NCBI GenBank assembly: GCA_035652815.1 | Contig: DASRDB010000019.1 | Span: forward strand, 186,001-250,000 | Direction: 5' to 3' | Length of the DNA stretch: 64,000 nt | Source: DASRDB01 sp035652815 | Lineage (GTDB): Bacteria; Chloroflexota; Ktedonobacteria; Ktedonobacterales; Ktedonobacteraceae | Shown: piece after piece, positions 8,507 through 17,446 of the stretch | How the letters are laid out: the number at the start of each line of letters is the position of its first letter | Position numbering within the stretch: position 1 is the first letter of the stretch | Translations under genes and position numbers: made by a program | The notes under the pieces: model-generated | Told to the model about the DNA's origin: nothing | Seen by the model: only the letters and a program-made list of their open reading frames with translations | Database searches by the model: none

Positions 8507-9538
8507 TTATTCGCCGCGCAACTCTTTCTCTAATTCGGAAACGACCAGCTCTGTTGCCTGTTCAATAGGCATAAAGAATGTGGCCCCCGCCGCTCGTGGA
8601 TGACCGCCCCCATTCCCGTTGCTGATGCGCTGGCAGATCAGACCGGCATTGTAAGGTTCTGAGCAGCGCAGGCTCAAGCGTGTGACATTGGCTTCCCCAT
8701 AACTTTTCAGGAACGCTGCGACCTGTACGCCCTCGATGTTATGCAGCATGGTGGAGGTGTTCTCGTCCATCTCTGGGATCGCGCCTGCTTGTGCGAGCGT
8801 TTCATCGGTGGCCTGGGACCAGATCAGCCGACCCTCGCAGCTTGTGCGAGCGTTCACCATAATCAGAGCCTGGAAGCGTGCTTGCGCCAGTGGACGAGTG
8901 TGATAAACAGGCTGCACAATGGTCTGCGTGTCAGCACCAGCCCGCAGCAGTTCCGCCGCAACTTCCATGCAGCGAGGAGTGGTGTTGGAGAATTGAAACG
9001 AACCAGTATCGGTAATCAATCCGGTGAGCAAGCAGATGGCGGCATCCTTATTCAAAGGCAATCCTGCTTGCAGACAGAACAATACCAGCAGTTCCGCCGT
9101 CGCTGCCGAGGCCGGGTCGATGATGTTGACGCGCCCGCAGCCATCGCTGGTGATGTGATGGTCGATGTTTACGATCGGCACCTGCTCTAAAAACGCTTTA
9201 TGATGCGCATAGAGGGAGCCGAAGCGGAGTAATTCTCCGGCATCAAGCGCGATAACCAGATCAAAGGATTCGTCGCCCAGGCTTTGTTGCAGGTCTGCGA
9301 TGCCGGGCATGAAGGAAAGCACGCGCGGGGCCGGGTCGGCGCACGCTGGCACGCAGATTTTCCCCTGTTGCCGCAAAACGTGCGCCATTCCCAGCGCCGA
9401 GCCGATACAATCTCCGTCCGGGTGTTCGTGCGCGATGAGGGCGATACGCTGCGCCGGTGCAATCAGCGCCATCGCCTGCTGGACCAGTGTTGGACTTAAC
9501 TGCTGGTCCAGCCTGCTATGTATTGTCTCCAGTTCCAA
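8507..9538 (-). CDS. nrnA: DHH/DHHA1 phosphoesterase (NrnA-like oligoribonuclease / pAp phosphatase)
   Basis: About 343 residues from a TTG at 9538 that has GGAG seven bases upstream. An earlier ATG at 9616 lies deep inside rbfA and is unlikely. The DHH motifs are clear: HEHPDGDCIGSALG, VIALDAGE, and VNIDHHIT. The DHHA1 part ends in GNGGGHPRAAGATF. NrnA proteins degrade nanoRNAs to mononucleotides and dephosphorylate pAp. It overlaps the end of rbfA and precedes truB by 3 bp, the same arrangement as in many Gram-positive bacteria. Substrate preference is inferred from the family. Confidence 0.88.
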   Translation of the reverse strand: MELETIHSRLDQQLSPTLVQQAMALIAPAQRIALIAHEHPDGDCIGSALGMAHVLRQQGKICVPACADPAPRVLSFMPGIADLQQSLGDESFDLVIALDAGELLRFGSLYAHHKAFLEQVPIVNIDHHITSDGCGRVNIIDPASAATAELLVLFCLQAGLPLNKDAAICLLTGLITDTGSFQFSNTTPRCMEVAAELLRAGADTQTIVQPVYHTRPLAQARFQALIMVNARTSCEGRLIWSQATDETLAQAGAIPEMDENTSTMLHNIEGVQVAAFLKSYGEANVTRLSLRCSEPYNAGLICQRISNGNGGGHPRAAGATFFMPIEQATELVVSELEKELRGE

Positions 9539-9899
9539 CCGAATGCTCCGTTTGCTCGTTTTCCAGTTCGCGTATAATTTCCAGAATGCGCGTACCCTGC
9601 TCAATCCCTCGATCAAGCTTGAATACCAGTTCTGGTGTGAAGCGCAGCGTCAGGCGGCTGGCGAGTTCATGGCGCAAGAAACCTGTAGCGTGTTTCAACG
9701 CCTGCATTGTGCTGGCCTGTTCCTCCTCGCTGCCCATCACACTTACATACACTTTTGCGTGGCGATAATCCCCGCTGACCTCCACACGAGTGATGCTGAC
9801 AAAGCCGACTCGCGGGTCTTTCATGCGCGTGCGCAATAGATCGCTCAGTTCAGAGGTAATGAGTTCGCCAAGTTTTTCTTGCCGGTGTGGATTTGGCAT
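9516..9899 (-). CDS. rbfA: Ribosome-binding factor A
   Basis: A 127-residue protein of usual size that helps late 16S rRNA processing and 30S maturation. It has the family pattern RQEKLGELITSELSDLLR, DPRVGFVSITRVEVSGDYRHA, KVYVSVMG and FTPELVFKLDRGIEQGTRI. The fold is a single KH-like domain. It follows infB after a 109-bp gap that holds a family-2 hairpin and overlaps the next gene. Confidence 0.95.
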   Translation of the reverse strand: MPNPHRQEKLGELITSELSDLLRTRMKDPRVGFVSITRVEVSGDYRHAKVYVSVMGSEEEQASTMQALKHATGFLRHELASRLTLRFTPELVFKLDRGIEQGTRILEIIRELENEQTEHSVGTGDNT

Positions 9900-9963
9900 A
9901 GTTCCTCGCTCATTCCTGCTAGCAGGCAGGTGTTTTGCCTGGTTGCCTCAACTGTGGCAGGCA

Positions 9964-9984
9964 GGGCGACCGCGAGGGTCGCCC
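9964..9984. repeat. Family-2 hairpin (GGGCGACC type)
   Basis: An 8-bp stem, GGGCGACC and GGTCGCCC, with loop GCGAG, followed by CCTAC. It lies between infB and rbfA. The same unit is found in the ABC ATPase linker near 26.5 kb. It could act as a processing or partial termination signal inside the operon. Confidence 0.75.
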
Positions 9985-10008
9985 CTACTATGACATTATA
10001 ATAGGCTT

Positions 10009-12285
10009 TTATGCCCCAGGCTTCACACGCTCCTGTGTATACGTCTCGATGATGTCGCCGATCTCGAAGTCGTTGAAATCCTCAAGGACAATACCACATT
10101 CGTAACCACTGAGTACTTCACGTACATCGTCTTTGCCACGACGCAGCGAAGCAATTTTGCCATCGAACACCTTTGTGCCATTGCGCAGCAGGCGAGCCTG
10201 CGATGAGCGGGTGATCCTACCATCGGTGACGCGGCAGCCGGCGATGAACATGTTCTTACCGGCCTTGAAAGTCTGCTGCACCTCGGCATGCCCCTCGACC
10301 ACCTCGCGGAACGTTGGTTCGAGCATACCGGTAAGCGCGGCCTGAATATCATCGATCAACTGGTAGATGATATTGTAGTAGCGAATCTCGACGCCTTCTT
10401 CCTGCGCCAAACGCTGCGCCGCGCCATCAGCCTTGACGTTGAAGCCGATGATAACGGCACCCGATGCGCCAGCCAGGTGAACATCGGTTTCGCTAATATT
10501 GCCCACGCCCTCATGAATGAGGCGAACTTTGATGTTTTCCTCACCGACTTTCGAGAGCGCGTTCTTAATTGCCTCGACCGACCCCTGAACGTCAGCTTTG
10601 AGGACCACGTTCAGTTCCTTGACCTGACCCTCTTGCATCTGAGCATAAAGGGTGTCAAGCGTGACCTGTCCGCGAGCCGCCAACGATTCGCTGCGCGCCT
10701 GCTCAGCCCGTTGAGCCGCCACCTGTTTAGCGCTACGCTCATCGGGAAATGCCTCGAGCAGATCGCCCGCCTGCGGCACTTCGGGCAGACCCAGAATGCT
10801 GACAGGCGTGCTGGGTGGAGCTTTCTGAATGCGCTTGCCACGATCATTGAACATGGCGCGCACTTTGCCCGCCATTGTTCCCACCACAATATTGTCGCCC
10901 ATCTTCAGTGTACCTTGCTGGACAAGTACGGTTGCCATAGGGCCAGCGTTCTTTTCTAGTTTGGCTTCAATGATGGTACCGATGGCAGGGCGATTTGGAT
11001 TAGCCCGGATATCCTGTATTTCCGCCAGCAGCAGGATCATCTCCAGCAGTTCATCGATGCCTGTTCCTCGTCGAGCGGAAACTGGCACGCAGATGACGTC
11101 TCCGCCATATTCTTCGATGACAATTCCTATTTCGGCAAGTTGCTGCTTGACCAGATCAGGATTGGCGTCCGCTTTATCTATTTTATTGAGCGCGATGATG
11201 ATCGGAACATTCGCAGCTTTAGCATGGTCGATGGCTTCCCGCGTCTGGGGCATGACGCCATCATCAGCCGCAACCACGATGATCGCGATATGTGTCACCT
11301 GTGCTCCACGAGCGCGCATGGCGGTAAAGGCTTCGTGACCGGGTGTATCCAGGAAAGTAATTTTCTTACCCTGCACCTCGACCTGGTACGCGCCGATGTG
11401 CTGGGTAATACCTCCGGCCTCGCTCGCCGCTACTTTCGTTTTGCGAATGGTGTCGAGCAGGGTGGTCTTGCCATGATCGACGTGACCCATGATCGTGACG
11501 ACCGGCGGCACAATGACAGTGTTATCTTGCTCGCGTGCAGCGTTCAGCAATTCGTTAGTTGTGAGTGCCCCGTTAGTACGCCCCGCTGTCGCTGGCGCGG
11601 GGGTCGTGGGAGATGGTTCAAAGCCGAGATCTTTCGCGACCAGGGCTGCTTTATCATAATCGATGACCTGGTTAATCGTCGCAAAAACGCTATGTTTTTT
11701 GATCAGATCGCTGATAACCTCAGTTGGCGAGGCATGTAGCAGGTCAGCCAGGTCTTTGACGACGATCTGAGCGGGTATGGAGACCGGCCCGGTCGGTTTC
11801 TCTTTCACCACATTGCGCCGCTCTTGCGGACGGCTAGCAGGCGCTCCGGAGCGCGTCGATGTTCGAGGCGCGCCATGTCCTCCCTGTGTTTTGCCCGGCT
11901 GGCCTCCAGACCCAGCTGGACGTGGAGCAGGGCGTGTTGCAGTTGTCGGGTGATGAGCTGCTGAGGTTCCGCTTGTCGGGCGTGGGCCTGTATGATGGGT
12001 ATTCGGACGTTGGCCGGTTGTAGGCCCATTTCCGTTTCTAACACTAGAAGTCCTGGGTGTTGTGGACGTCGTATTTGCTGACCGCGTCTCGCCGGTCGTG
12101 GTTTTCTCGGGTGTATGCTGCGTGCGCGCAGTGGTCATAGTGGGAGCAGGCGTTGCGCGTCGCCCGGGTCCCGATTCCTGGCTCCTGGCCGGGGTATTCT
12201 CTGGCTTTGCGCGGCTTGAACGACTCCGTGTGGGAGATGGCTTTGCTCGCTCATTGGCATCTGGAGTATCAGATGTTGGTTTCAT
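10009..12285 (-). CDS. infB: Translation initiation factor IF-2
   Basis: About 758 residues from the ATG at 12285, preceded by AAGGAGG. A long disordered N-terminus rich in Thr, Pro, Arg, Gly and Ala (about residues 1-170) is followed by an IF2_N domain (VVKDLADLLHASPTEVISDL). The GTPase has GHVDHGKTTLLD, TPGHEAF and LNKIDKAD. Domains II-IV end in DFNDFEIGDIIETYTQE. It positions initiator tRNA on the ribosome. It has its own predicted promoter and a leader of about 440 nt, so expression is probably not tied only to nusA-ylxR. Confidence 0.97.
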   Translation of the reverse strand: MKPTSDTPDANERAKPSPTRSRSSRAKPENTPARSQESGPGRRATPAPTMTTARTQHTPEKTTTGETRSANTTSTTPRTSSVRNGNGPTTGQRPNTHHTGPRPTSGTSAAHHPTTATRPAPRPAGSGGQPGKTQGGHGAPRTSTRSGAPASRPQERRNVVKEKPTGPVSIPAQIVVKDLADLLHASPTEVISDLIKKHSVFATINQVIDYDKAALVAKDLGFEPSPTTPAPATAGRTNGALTTNELLNAAREQDNTVIVPPVVTIMGHVDHGKTTLLDTIRKTKVAASEAGGITQHIGAYQVEVQGKKITFLDTPGHEAFTAMRARGAQVTHIAIIVVAADDGVMPQTREAIDHAKAANVPIIIALNKIDKADANPDLVKQQLAEIGIVIEEYGGDVICVPVSARRGTGIDELLEMILLLAEIQDIRANPNRPAIGTIIEAKLEKNAGPMATVLVQQGTLKMGDNIVVGTMAGKVRAMFNDRGKRIQKAPPSTPVSILGLPEVPQAGDLLEAFPDERSAKQVAAQRAEQARSESLAARGQVTLDTLYAQMQEGQVKELNVVLKADVQGSVEAIKNALSKVGEENIKVRLIHEGVGNISETDVHLAGASGAVIIGFNVKADGAAQRLAQEEGVEIRYYNIIYQLIDDIQAALTGMLEPTFREVVEGHAEVQQTFKAGKNMFIAGCRVTDGRITRSSQARLLRNGTKVFDGKIASLRRGKDDVREVLSGYECGIVLEDFNDFEIGDIIETYTQERVKPGA

Positions 12286-12383
12286 GAAGAAGACCTCCTT
12301 CTTGATGTTACGCTGCTGCTTTTTATCTCTCGCATAATGTGCGGGACGCAAACAGCGCTGGAAATCTCACTTCACAGCCACAT

Positions 12384-12427
12384 AAAAAGGACTGTCGCCT
12401 TCCCTGAAATCGATCAGGAAAGGAGAC
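12384..12427 (-). terminator. Terminator/attenuator-like hairpin in the infB leader
   Basis: On the minus strand TGTC, CCTT and CCTGA pair with TTCAGG, AAGG and GACA around a short loop. The stem is followed by AGTCCTTTTT. It ends about 100 nt upstream of the infB start and inside its predicted transcript, the position expected for an attenuator. No known riboswitch or leader class was recognised. Confidence 0.45.
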
Positions 12428-12614
12428 AGACCTTCGTTGGTGCAGTGCCAGGCATGTATTCGTCTGCGCTCTCCGGCGTAAGGGCTATGGTTAACAGGTC
12501 ATAGCTATCGCTCCGCAAACTGTGCCAAAACTGCCCTCCAAACGAAGGGCTGTGACTCTAACCAGAGTAGAGATAGAATAACTCATAAGAATATTACTTA
12601 GGCGCTGAAATTAG

Positions 12615-12686
12615 TCTCCTGTTTTTTGCAGGAGATATACGCTAAAGTGTGTCGTCAGTCTCCTCTTTGCCCTTGCAAAAAGGAGA
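12615..12686 (-). promoter_or_regulatory. Two competing hairpins in the infB leader
   Basis: One hairpin has arms at 12659-12670 and 12675-12686 (12 bp, one mismatch). Another has arms TCTCCTG and CAGGAGA at 12615-12621 and 12629-12635. Both use the same TCTCCT/AGGAGA sequences, so arms could swap partners and form alternative structures. Function is unknown. Confidence 0.4.
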
Positions 12687-12700
12687 GAAAACGGCAAGAA

Positions 12701-12726
12701 AGCAGTATCCTTTCAGGATATCTGCT
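12701..12726 (-). terminator. Hairpin after ylxR, possible terminator
   Basis: AGCAGTATCC pairs with GGATATCTGCT with one bulge. On the minus strand it is followed by T-rich sequence (TTCTTGCCGTTTTC). It lies near the predicted infB transcription start, so it could end ylxR transcripts or be the first hairpin of the infB leader. Confidence 0.4.
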
Positions 12727-12728
12727 TT

Positions 12729-12757
12729 AGTATAGCCTACTGTACCACTAATTGCAA
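12729..12757 (-). promoter_or_regulatory. Sigma-70-type promoter for infB
   Basis: On the minus strand TTGCAA (12757-12752) and TATACT (12734-12729) are separated by exactly 17 bp. It lies just after the ylxR stop and drives toward infB. It predicts a leader of about 440 nt. Confidence 0.65.
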
Positions 12758-12788
12758 CAAGAAATCTGCATCAATTATTCCCTGCTGC

Positions 12789-13094
12789 TCACGAATCGCG
12801 TGGCAGAGTAGCGAGAAAAGCCTCCAGACCTGTGCGGTCTTCTTCGGAGATGCTGGTTTCAAATTCCTGTTCCAACCGTTTTTTCTTCAGGGCCGTATCC
12901 CAGCAGCTATAGCGAGCGCAGAGATAGGCTCCGCGCCCGGATTTTTTGCTGGTCGGGTCAACCATCACGTGCCCATCGGGTGTGCGCACCACGCGCAGTA
13001 GTTCGCGTTTCGCTTTTGTCTCATGACAGGCGACACAGGTGCGCATGGGAATATGTTTTGGACGCTTCCCTTGTGTCTTTGCTGCTTTTGCCAT
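12789..13094 (-). CDS. ylxR: YlxR/RnpM family RNA-binding protein (DUF448)
   Basis: A 101-residue basic protein. It has the family core IPMRTCVACHETKAKRELLR, VDPTSKKSGRGAYLC and a short Lys-rich helix. Work on Gram-positive homologues (RnpM) shows binding to RNase P RNA; a nucleoid role has also been proposed. It starts 20 bp after nusA, its usual partner. The ribosomal-protein-like ylxQ that often follows is missing; a promoter and leader for infB stand there instead. Confidence 0.92.
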   Translation of the reverse strand: MAKAAKTQGKRPKHIPMRTCVACHETKAKRELLRVVRTPDGHVMVDPTSKKSGRGAYLCARYSCWDTALKKKRLEQEFETSISEEDRTGLEAFLATLPRDS

Positions 13095-13114
13095 ATTCTA
13101 TTGTCCTCGTGGCG

Positions 13115-14260
13115 CTAGTAGTGCGACCGGCGGCGCTCCTCGCGCTCGCGACCATGCCCGCCGCGTCGTCCGCTCTGTGAAGTTGATGGTTCGCGCCGCT
13201 CGACAGGCTCCTCGTAGACCTCACCCTCGGCAGGTTTGGTGACATCCACGCGCCAGCCGGTAAGTTTGGCGGCCAGCCGCGCATTCTGTCCATCCTTGCC
13301 GATGGCAAGCGAAAGCTGTCGCTCGGGTACTGTCACCAGCGCCGTATGATCGGACTCGCGCAGTTCTACTTTCAGCGGTTTGACAGGACTGAGCGAATTC
13401 GCCACGAACGTTGCCTGGTCGGGACTCCACTGGATGATGTCGATTTTTTCCTCGTTGAGTTCATGCACGATGTTGTTGATGCGCGAACCGCGCACGCCGA
13501 CGCATGAGCCAATGGGGTCAAGTCCCTCCTGGCGGGCGACCACCGCGACCTTCGAGCGGCTTCCCGGCTCGCGGGCAATCGCCTTGATCTCGACGGTGCC
13601 CTCGTAGATTTCGGGCACTTCCGCCTCGAACAGGCGGCGCACCAGATCGCGATGCGTGCGCGAAACCATAATTTGCAGCATGCGTCCCGGAGCGCGGCGC
13701 ACATCGTAGACATAGACGCGCAGCCGTTGGCCTGGACGATAGCGCTCCGTGGGAACCTCTTCGCCGGGCGGCATGACTCCCTCGACTTTTTCTGCTTTAT
13801 CGAAATCGAGCAGCCAGCCCCGTGCCGGGTCTTTGCGTGTCAGAGTACCGAGACGAATCTCGCCGATCCAATCTTTGAGTTGATCGTAAAGATGCTCGTG
13901 TTCGGCCTCCCGGATGCGCTGCAAAATGACCTGTTTGGCGGTTTGCGCTGGAATCTTGGAGAAGATGTACGAGGAATCGACGTCGATGGTCTGTCCAAGC
14001 GCGGCACGCGGATTAATGCGCTGCGCTTCCGCCAGCGAAATCTCGTCGTTGGCGTTGCTTACCTGCGCTACCACTTTTTTGGCGGCCCAGACATGCACGT
14101 CGCCATTTTTATCGACTTCTATACGGATATTTTCTCCACCGCCAAAGCTTTTACGATAGGCCGAAAGCAGGGAGGTGGCAACGGTTTCCATTACCACTTC
14201 GCGGGGTAGTCCCTTCTCGGCAATTAGTTGCGCAATGGCAGCCTGAAATTCGCTCCTCAT
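13115..14260 (-). CDS. nusA: Transcription termination/antitermination factor NusA
   Basis: About 381 residues from the ATG at 14260, preceded by GGAGGAAAGAGG. Domains in order are the RNA-polymerase-binding N-terminal domain (residues 1-130), S1 (LGTLTRKDPARGWLLDF region), KH1 (RSKVAVVARQEGLDPIGSCV) and KH2 (ERQLSLAIGKDGQNARLAAK). A short disordered Arg/Glu tail follows. No acidic repeats are present, as in most Gram-positive NusA. It binds RNA polymerase and nascent RNA to modulate pausing and termination. rimP, usually upstream, is absent. Confidence 0.95.
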   Translation of the reverse strand: MRSEFQAAIAQLIAEKGLPREVVMETVATSLLSAYRKSFGGGENIRIEVDKNGDVHVWAAKKVVAQVSNANDEISLAEAQRINPRAALGQTIDVDSSYIFSKIPAQTAKQVILQRIREAEHEHLYDQLKDWIGEIRLGTLTRKDPARGWLLDFDKAEKVEGVMPPGEEVPTERYRPGQRLRVYVYDVRRAPGRMLQIMVSRTHRDLVRRLFEAEVPEIYEGTVEIKAIAREPGSRSKVAVVARQEGLDPIGSCVGVRGSRINNIVHELNEEKIDIIQWSPDQATFVANSLSPVKPLKVELRESDHTALVTVPERQLSLAIGKDGQNARLAAKLTGWRVDVTKPAEGEVYEEPVERREPSTSQSGRRGGHGREREERRRSHY

Positions 14261-14465
14261 GTGCCTCTTTCCTCCCGCTAGTCGCCCGCTGGACGGTACC
14301 TTTCCTTGCATTCTGTCGCGCACGCTCAGCTAGCATATACGCCTCTCTGCGCAGCGACAAAACGATAACAAGGAATACATCAGTTTGTTCGTGTACGTAT
14401 ACCGATGATTCCTGAAAACACTACATGCATCGGTTTTGCCGGGTAAAAATGCCCATAGCAAACAG

Positions 14466-14490
14466 AAAAGTGGGTGAGATGCCCACTTTT
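14466..14490 (-). terminator. Terminator downstream of the phospholipase-D gene
   Basis: Arms AAAAGTGGG (14466-14474) and CCCACTTTT (14482-14490) form a 9-bp stem with a 7-nt loop and T-rich ends in both directions. It sits about 100 bp past the stop of the cardiolipin-synthase-like gene, before nusA. The rest of 14261-14586 shows no gene. Confidence 0.6.
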
Positions 14491-14586
14491 CGCAAAAGTT
14501 TCCTCAATTCTGTGCGTATTATATCATATTTATCCATGTGATAGCAAGCTGCAAGGGCGCTCATTTTCGCCTTGTTCCGTTTTTGT

Positions 14587-15849
14587 CTACATCCAGATAC
14601 GCAGCGGGATTAACACCCACTCGCTCAGCTTCATATACCAGGGACGCCTTTCCCAGGATTCGAGCGTAATTTCAAAGGCATTGGTCAGGTCGCGCTCGAA
14701 AAGCGCCTCCATCTGCTGCGCGATAATTTCACTGTAGATTTCGACATTGATTTCATAGTTGCCGACGGAACTGAGCCGGTCCAGATTGGCGGTGCCGATG
14801 GTTGACCACTGCCCATCGATGGTACAGGTTTTCGCGTGCAGCATGTGACGATACCCGAAAATGCGGATACCGGCCTCCAGGCATTCTTTGAAATTGCCAC
14901 GTGCCAGCCAGTCGACGACAATATGATTCGAGGTCCAGGGAAGCAGTATCGATACTCTTACCCCACGCTGCGAAGCCGTTTTGAGTGCATCAAGCAGAAC
15001 GCTATCGGGTACGAAATAGGCATCGGTCAGCCGGATGGCAAACTCGGCGCGGTTGATAGCCTCGATGTACATATCGCGGATAGGGAAGGTCAGGCGCAGC
15101 GCATTCGTCTCACGCACATTTATTAAGGGATTAAAGCGGCGCGGATAGTGTCGCGTGATGCGCTCTTTTTTTGGATTGTGCAGGTTCCAGAAATCGGTGA
15201 AGGATTGCGCGATATCAGCCGCCGCCTGTCCTCGTATGCGCACATGCGTATCTCGCCAGCGCGTGGCGTACAAGCTGCCGATATTATATCCCCCGATAAA
15301 GGCAGTGTAACCATCAACCACCAGTAATTTGCGATGGTCGAGCGCGTATCGCCGTGGATCGAAGATTTGTAGAGGAGAGCGAAAGCGCTGGTATTTCAGC
15401 AGGTGTATATTTTCGGGGAAGTCCTTAAAAAAGCGACGTGGTACGACCAGGTTGGCGAAGCTGTCATAGATGGCGTAGACATCCACACCTTGCGCGGCCT
15501 TCTTTGCCAGCATGTCCTTAAAGGCCTGACCGGTTTTGTCGCCTTTCCAGATGTACGTTTCCAGGTACACACTCTCTTTGGCCGCATCGATTGCCTCAAG
15601 CATGTCTTTGTAAAGATCGCGCCCGTAGTCATACAGTTGCACGAAATTATTGCCCACCTCGACTTCTCGCAGATGCTTATGTGGAAATGCGCCCTGCGGC
15701 TGATGCCGCTTACGCCGGACAGAAATGACCTGGAGAATAAGTACGATAGCAGACTGAGCTCCAAGCATAGCGGCAAGCGCTTGCAGGAGAATACGCTTGA
15801 GAGAAAAACGGTAGATGAGTGCCAGCGCTTTACTTTTTATACTATCCAT
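14587..15849 (-). CDS. Cardiolipin synthase-like phospholipase D protein
   Basis: About 420 residues. A single N-terminal TM helix (ILLQALAAMLGAQSAIVLIL) is followed by two PLD domains, each with an HKD motif: DHRKLLVVDGYTAFIGGYN and HAKTCTIDGQWSTIGTANLD. Such enzymes join two phosphatidylglycerols, or phosphatidylglycerol and another lipid, into cardiolipin. The ATG at 15849 is preferred; a TTG at 15879 would add ten residues. The single anchor and length fit the ClsB/C group better than the two-TM ClsA. It is monocistronic between nusA and argD. Confidence 0.87.
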   Translation of the reverse strand: MDSIKSKALALIYRFSLKRILLQALAAMLGAQSAIVLILQVISVRRKRHQPQGAFPHKHLREVEVGNNFVQLYDYGRDLYKDMLEAIDAAKESVYLETYIWKGDKTGQAFKDMLAKKAAQGVDVYAIYDSFANLVVPRRFFKDFPENIHLLKYQRFRSPLQIFDPRRYALDHRKLLVVDGYTAFIGGYNIGSLYATRWRDTHVRIRGQAAADIAQSFTDFWNLHNPKKERITRHYPRRFNPLINVRETNALRLTFPIRDMYIEAINRAEFAIRLTDAYFVPDSVLLDALKTASQRGVRVSILLPWTSNHIVVDWLARGNFKECLEAGIRIFGYRHMLHAKTCTIDGQWSTIGTANLDRLSSVGNYEINVEIYSEIIAQQMEALFERDLTNAFEITLESWERRPWYMKLSEWVLIPLRIWM

Positions 15850-16021
15850 AATCCACACTGCTTTAAATGTTGTGAGCAAACTGTTTAGCTGCCCTATTAC
15901 ATATTATACGAAACTGGATCGGGATTCTAATCATTATAAATGATGGTTTTGCCGTAAAGGAAGAGAATTGAACTGTGATGACCCATATAGGAATACCAAT
16001 ATGGTTTCGCAATCACATGGC

Positions 16022-16096
16022 GCGAGAGATGCTTCGCTGCGCTCAGCATGACAATTCACGCCCCTGTCATGCTGAGCGCAGCGAAGCATCTCTCGC
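16022..16096. repeat. Family-1 inverted repeat (copy 2, arms in opposite order)
   Basis: Two perfect 32-nt arms, 16022-16053 and 16065-16096, with an 11-nt spacer. The TGTCATGCTGAGC ends face each other at the centre, whereas in the other five copies they are at the outside. It lies in the 348-bp gap between argD and the phospholipase-D gene; nothing else but a terminator was seen there. Confidence 0.85.
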
Positions 16097-16141
16097 CACT
16101 TGGGGTAATCACCGGAATTGTAGATAAAGAGCAGAAAATAA

Positions 16142-16176
16142 TGGGACTGCCATGTCTGCCCAGGCATGACAGTCCC
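16142..16176 (-). terminator. Terminator of the argJ-argD unit
   Basis: On the minus strand GGGACTG pairs with CAGTCCC and an inner CATGCCTGGGCAGACATG adds further pairs. The stem is followed by ATTATTTTCT. It begins 21 bp after the argD stop. Confidence 0.65.
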
Positions 16177-16197
16177 GGTTTGTAATGGACTTGCTTA

Positions 16198-17424
16198 TTA
16201 TGCCTGCGCAACTGGCATCTGCGCAACATCTGACAGCGCTTTGTCCAGCAGTTCAGCCGCCTCGTCCACCTCTTCCTGGGAGATGTTGAGCGGCGGGACG
16301 ATACGCAGTGTGCTGCCGCCCAGCGCGTTCATCAGCAGGCCGTGTTCCAGCGCCTGCTGCACGATGGTTGGCGCGAGATTATGCTTCACATGCACCGCCT
16401 GCATCAGGCCGACGCCGCGTGGATTTTCGATAAAATCGTATTTGTCGCAGAAAGCCTCGAACTTGCTGCGCACGTATTCGCCCATCTTCGCGGCGTTCTC
16501 GATCAGATTCTCGTCCACAATAGTGCGAATGGTGGCGATACCGGCGGCGCTGGCGAGCGGATTGCCGCCAAAGGTCGTGCCATGGTCGCCCGGGCTGAAG
16601 AGGTCGGCGCGCGGTCCTGCAAGCATCGCGCCAATGGGAACGCCGCCCGCCAGGCCCTTTGCCATTGTGACAATGTCCGGCACCACACCGTAGTGCTCCC
16701 AGCTAAAGAACTTGCCAGTGCGGCCCATACCCGCCTGCACCTCGTCGCAGATCATCACGAGGTTATGCTCGTCACAGAGCCGGCGCACGCCCTGAATGAA
16801 CTCCGGCGTACCCGGCCAGATGCCGCCCTCGCCCTGTACCGCTTCTAACAGGATGGCGACGGTATTTTCGCTGATAGCTTCTTCCAGCGCATAAAGATCG
16901 TTGTAAGGCACTTGTTTGAAGCCATCAGGCAAAGGAATCCAGGTTGCCTGGTAGAAAGCCTGCCCGGTGGCTGCCGTTGTTGCCAGGGTGCGCCCGTGGA
17001 AACTGCGCTCCATACTGATGACTTCATACGCGCCGTTTTTATGCACGCGGCCAAACTTGCGCGCCAGCTTGATCGCGCCTTCGTTGGCCTCTGCCCCGCT
17101 ATTGGAGAAAAACGAACGCATGCCGTTGCTGAGCAGGCCGAGTTGTTCCGCGAGTTCGATCTGCCGCGTGTTATAGTAAAGGTTAGAGACATGGATGAGC
17201 TGTGTCACCTGCTCCTGTACGGCCTTGACAATTGCCGGGTGGCAGTGCCCCAGCACATTGACGGCAATGCCTGCCACAAGGTCAAGATACACTTTGCCAT
17301 CGCTGTCCCAAACTCGTGTTCCCTGCCCTTTTACAAATGTCACAGGCTGGCGTTTGAATGTCCCCTGGTAATATTTTTGTTCCAGCGCCGCCCAGTCGCG
17401 TTTGCTTACATCGGTTGTTGTCAT
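16198..17424 (-). CDS. argD: Acetylornithine / class III pyridoxal-phosphate aminotransferase
   Basis: About 408 residues from the ATG at 17424, which has AAGGAG nine bases upstream. Class III aminotransferase marks include DLVAGIAVNVLGHCHP, NSGAEANEGAIKLAR, ICDEVQAGMGRTGKF and the PLP-lysine segment IVTMAKGLAGGVPIGA. ArgD converts N-acetylglutamate semialdehyde and glutamate to acetylornithine in arginine synthesis. argJ immediately upstream in the same orientation supports this role. A longer frame to 17520 would overlap argJ and lacks a ribosome site. Confidence 0.93.
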   Translation of the reverse strand: MTTTDVSKRDWAALEQKYYQGTFKRQPVTFVKGQGTRVWDSDGKVYLDLVAGIAVNVLGHCHPAIVKAVQEQVTQLIHVSNLYYNTRQIELAEQLGLLSNGMRSFFSNSGAEANEGAIKLARKFGRVHKNGAYEVISMERSFHGRTLATTAATGQAFYQATWIPLPDGFKQVPYNDLYALEEAISENTVAILLEAVQGEGGIWPGTPEFIQGVRRLCDEHNLVMICDEVQAGMGRTGKFFSWEHYGVVPDIVTMAKGLAGGVPIGAMLAGPRADLFSPGDHGTTFGGNPLASAAGIATIRTIVDENLIENAAKMGEYVRSKFEAFCDKYDFIENPRGVGLMQAVHVKHNLAPTIVQQALEHGLLMNALGGSTLRIVPPLNISQEEVDEAAELLDKALSDVAQMPVAQA

Positions 17425-17446
17425 GCTTGTACTCCTTTGTACTGTT

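Noticed and set aside
10288..10959. 223-residue open frame opposite infB
   Set aside because: It lies wholly inside the antisense of conserved IF-2 domains and has no ribosome site.
12286..12788. Known structured RNA (RNase P RNA, tmRNA, SRP RNA, T-box) in the ylxR-infB gap
   Set aside because: The conserved cores of these RNAs are absent. Only unassigned hairpins and a promoter were found.
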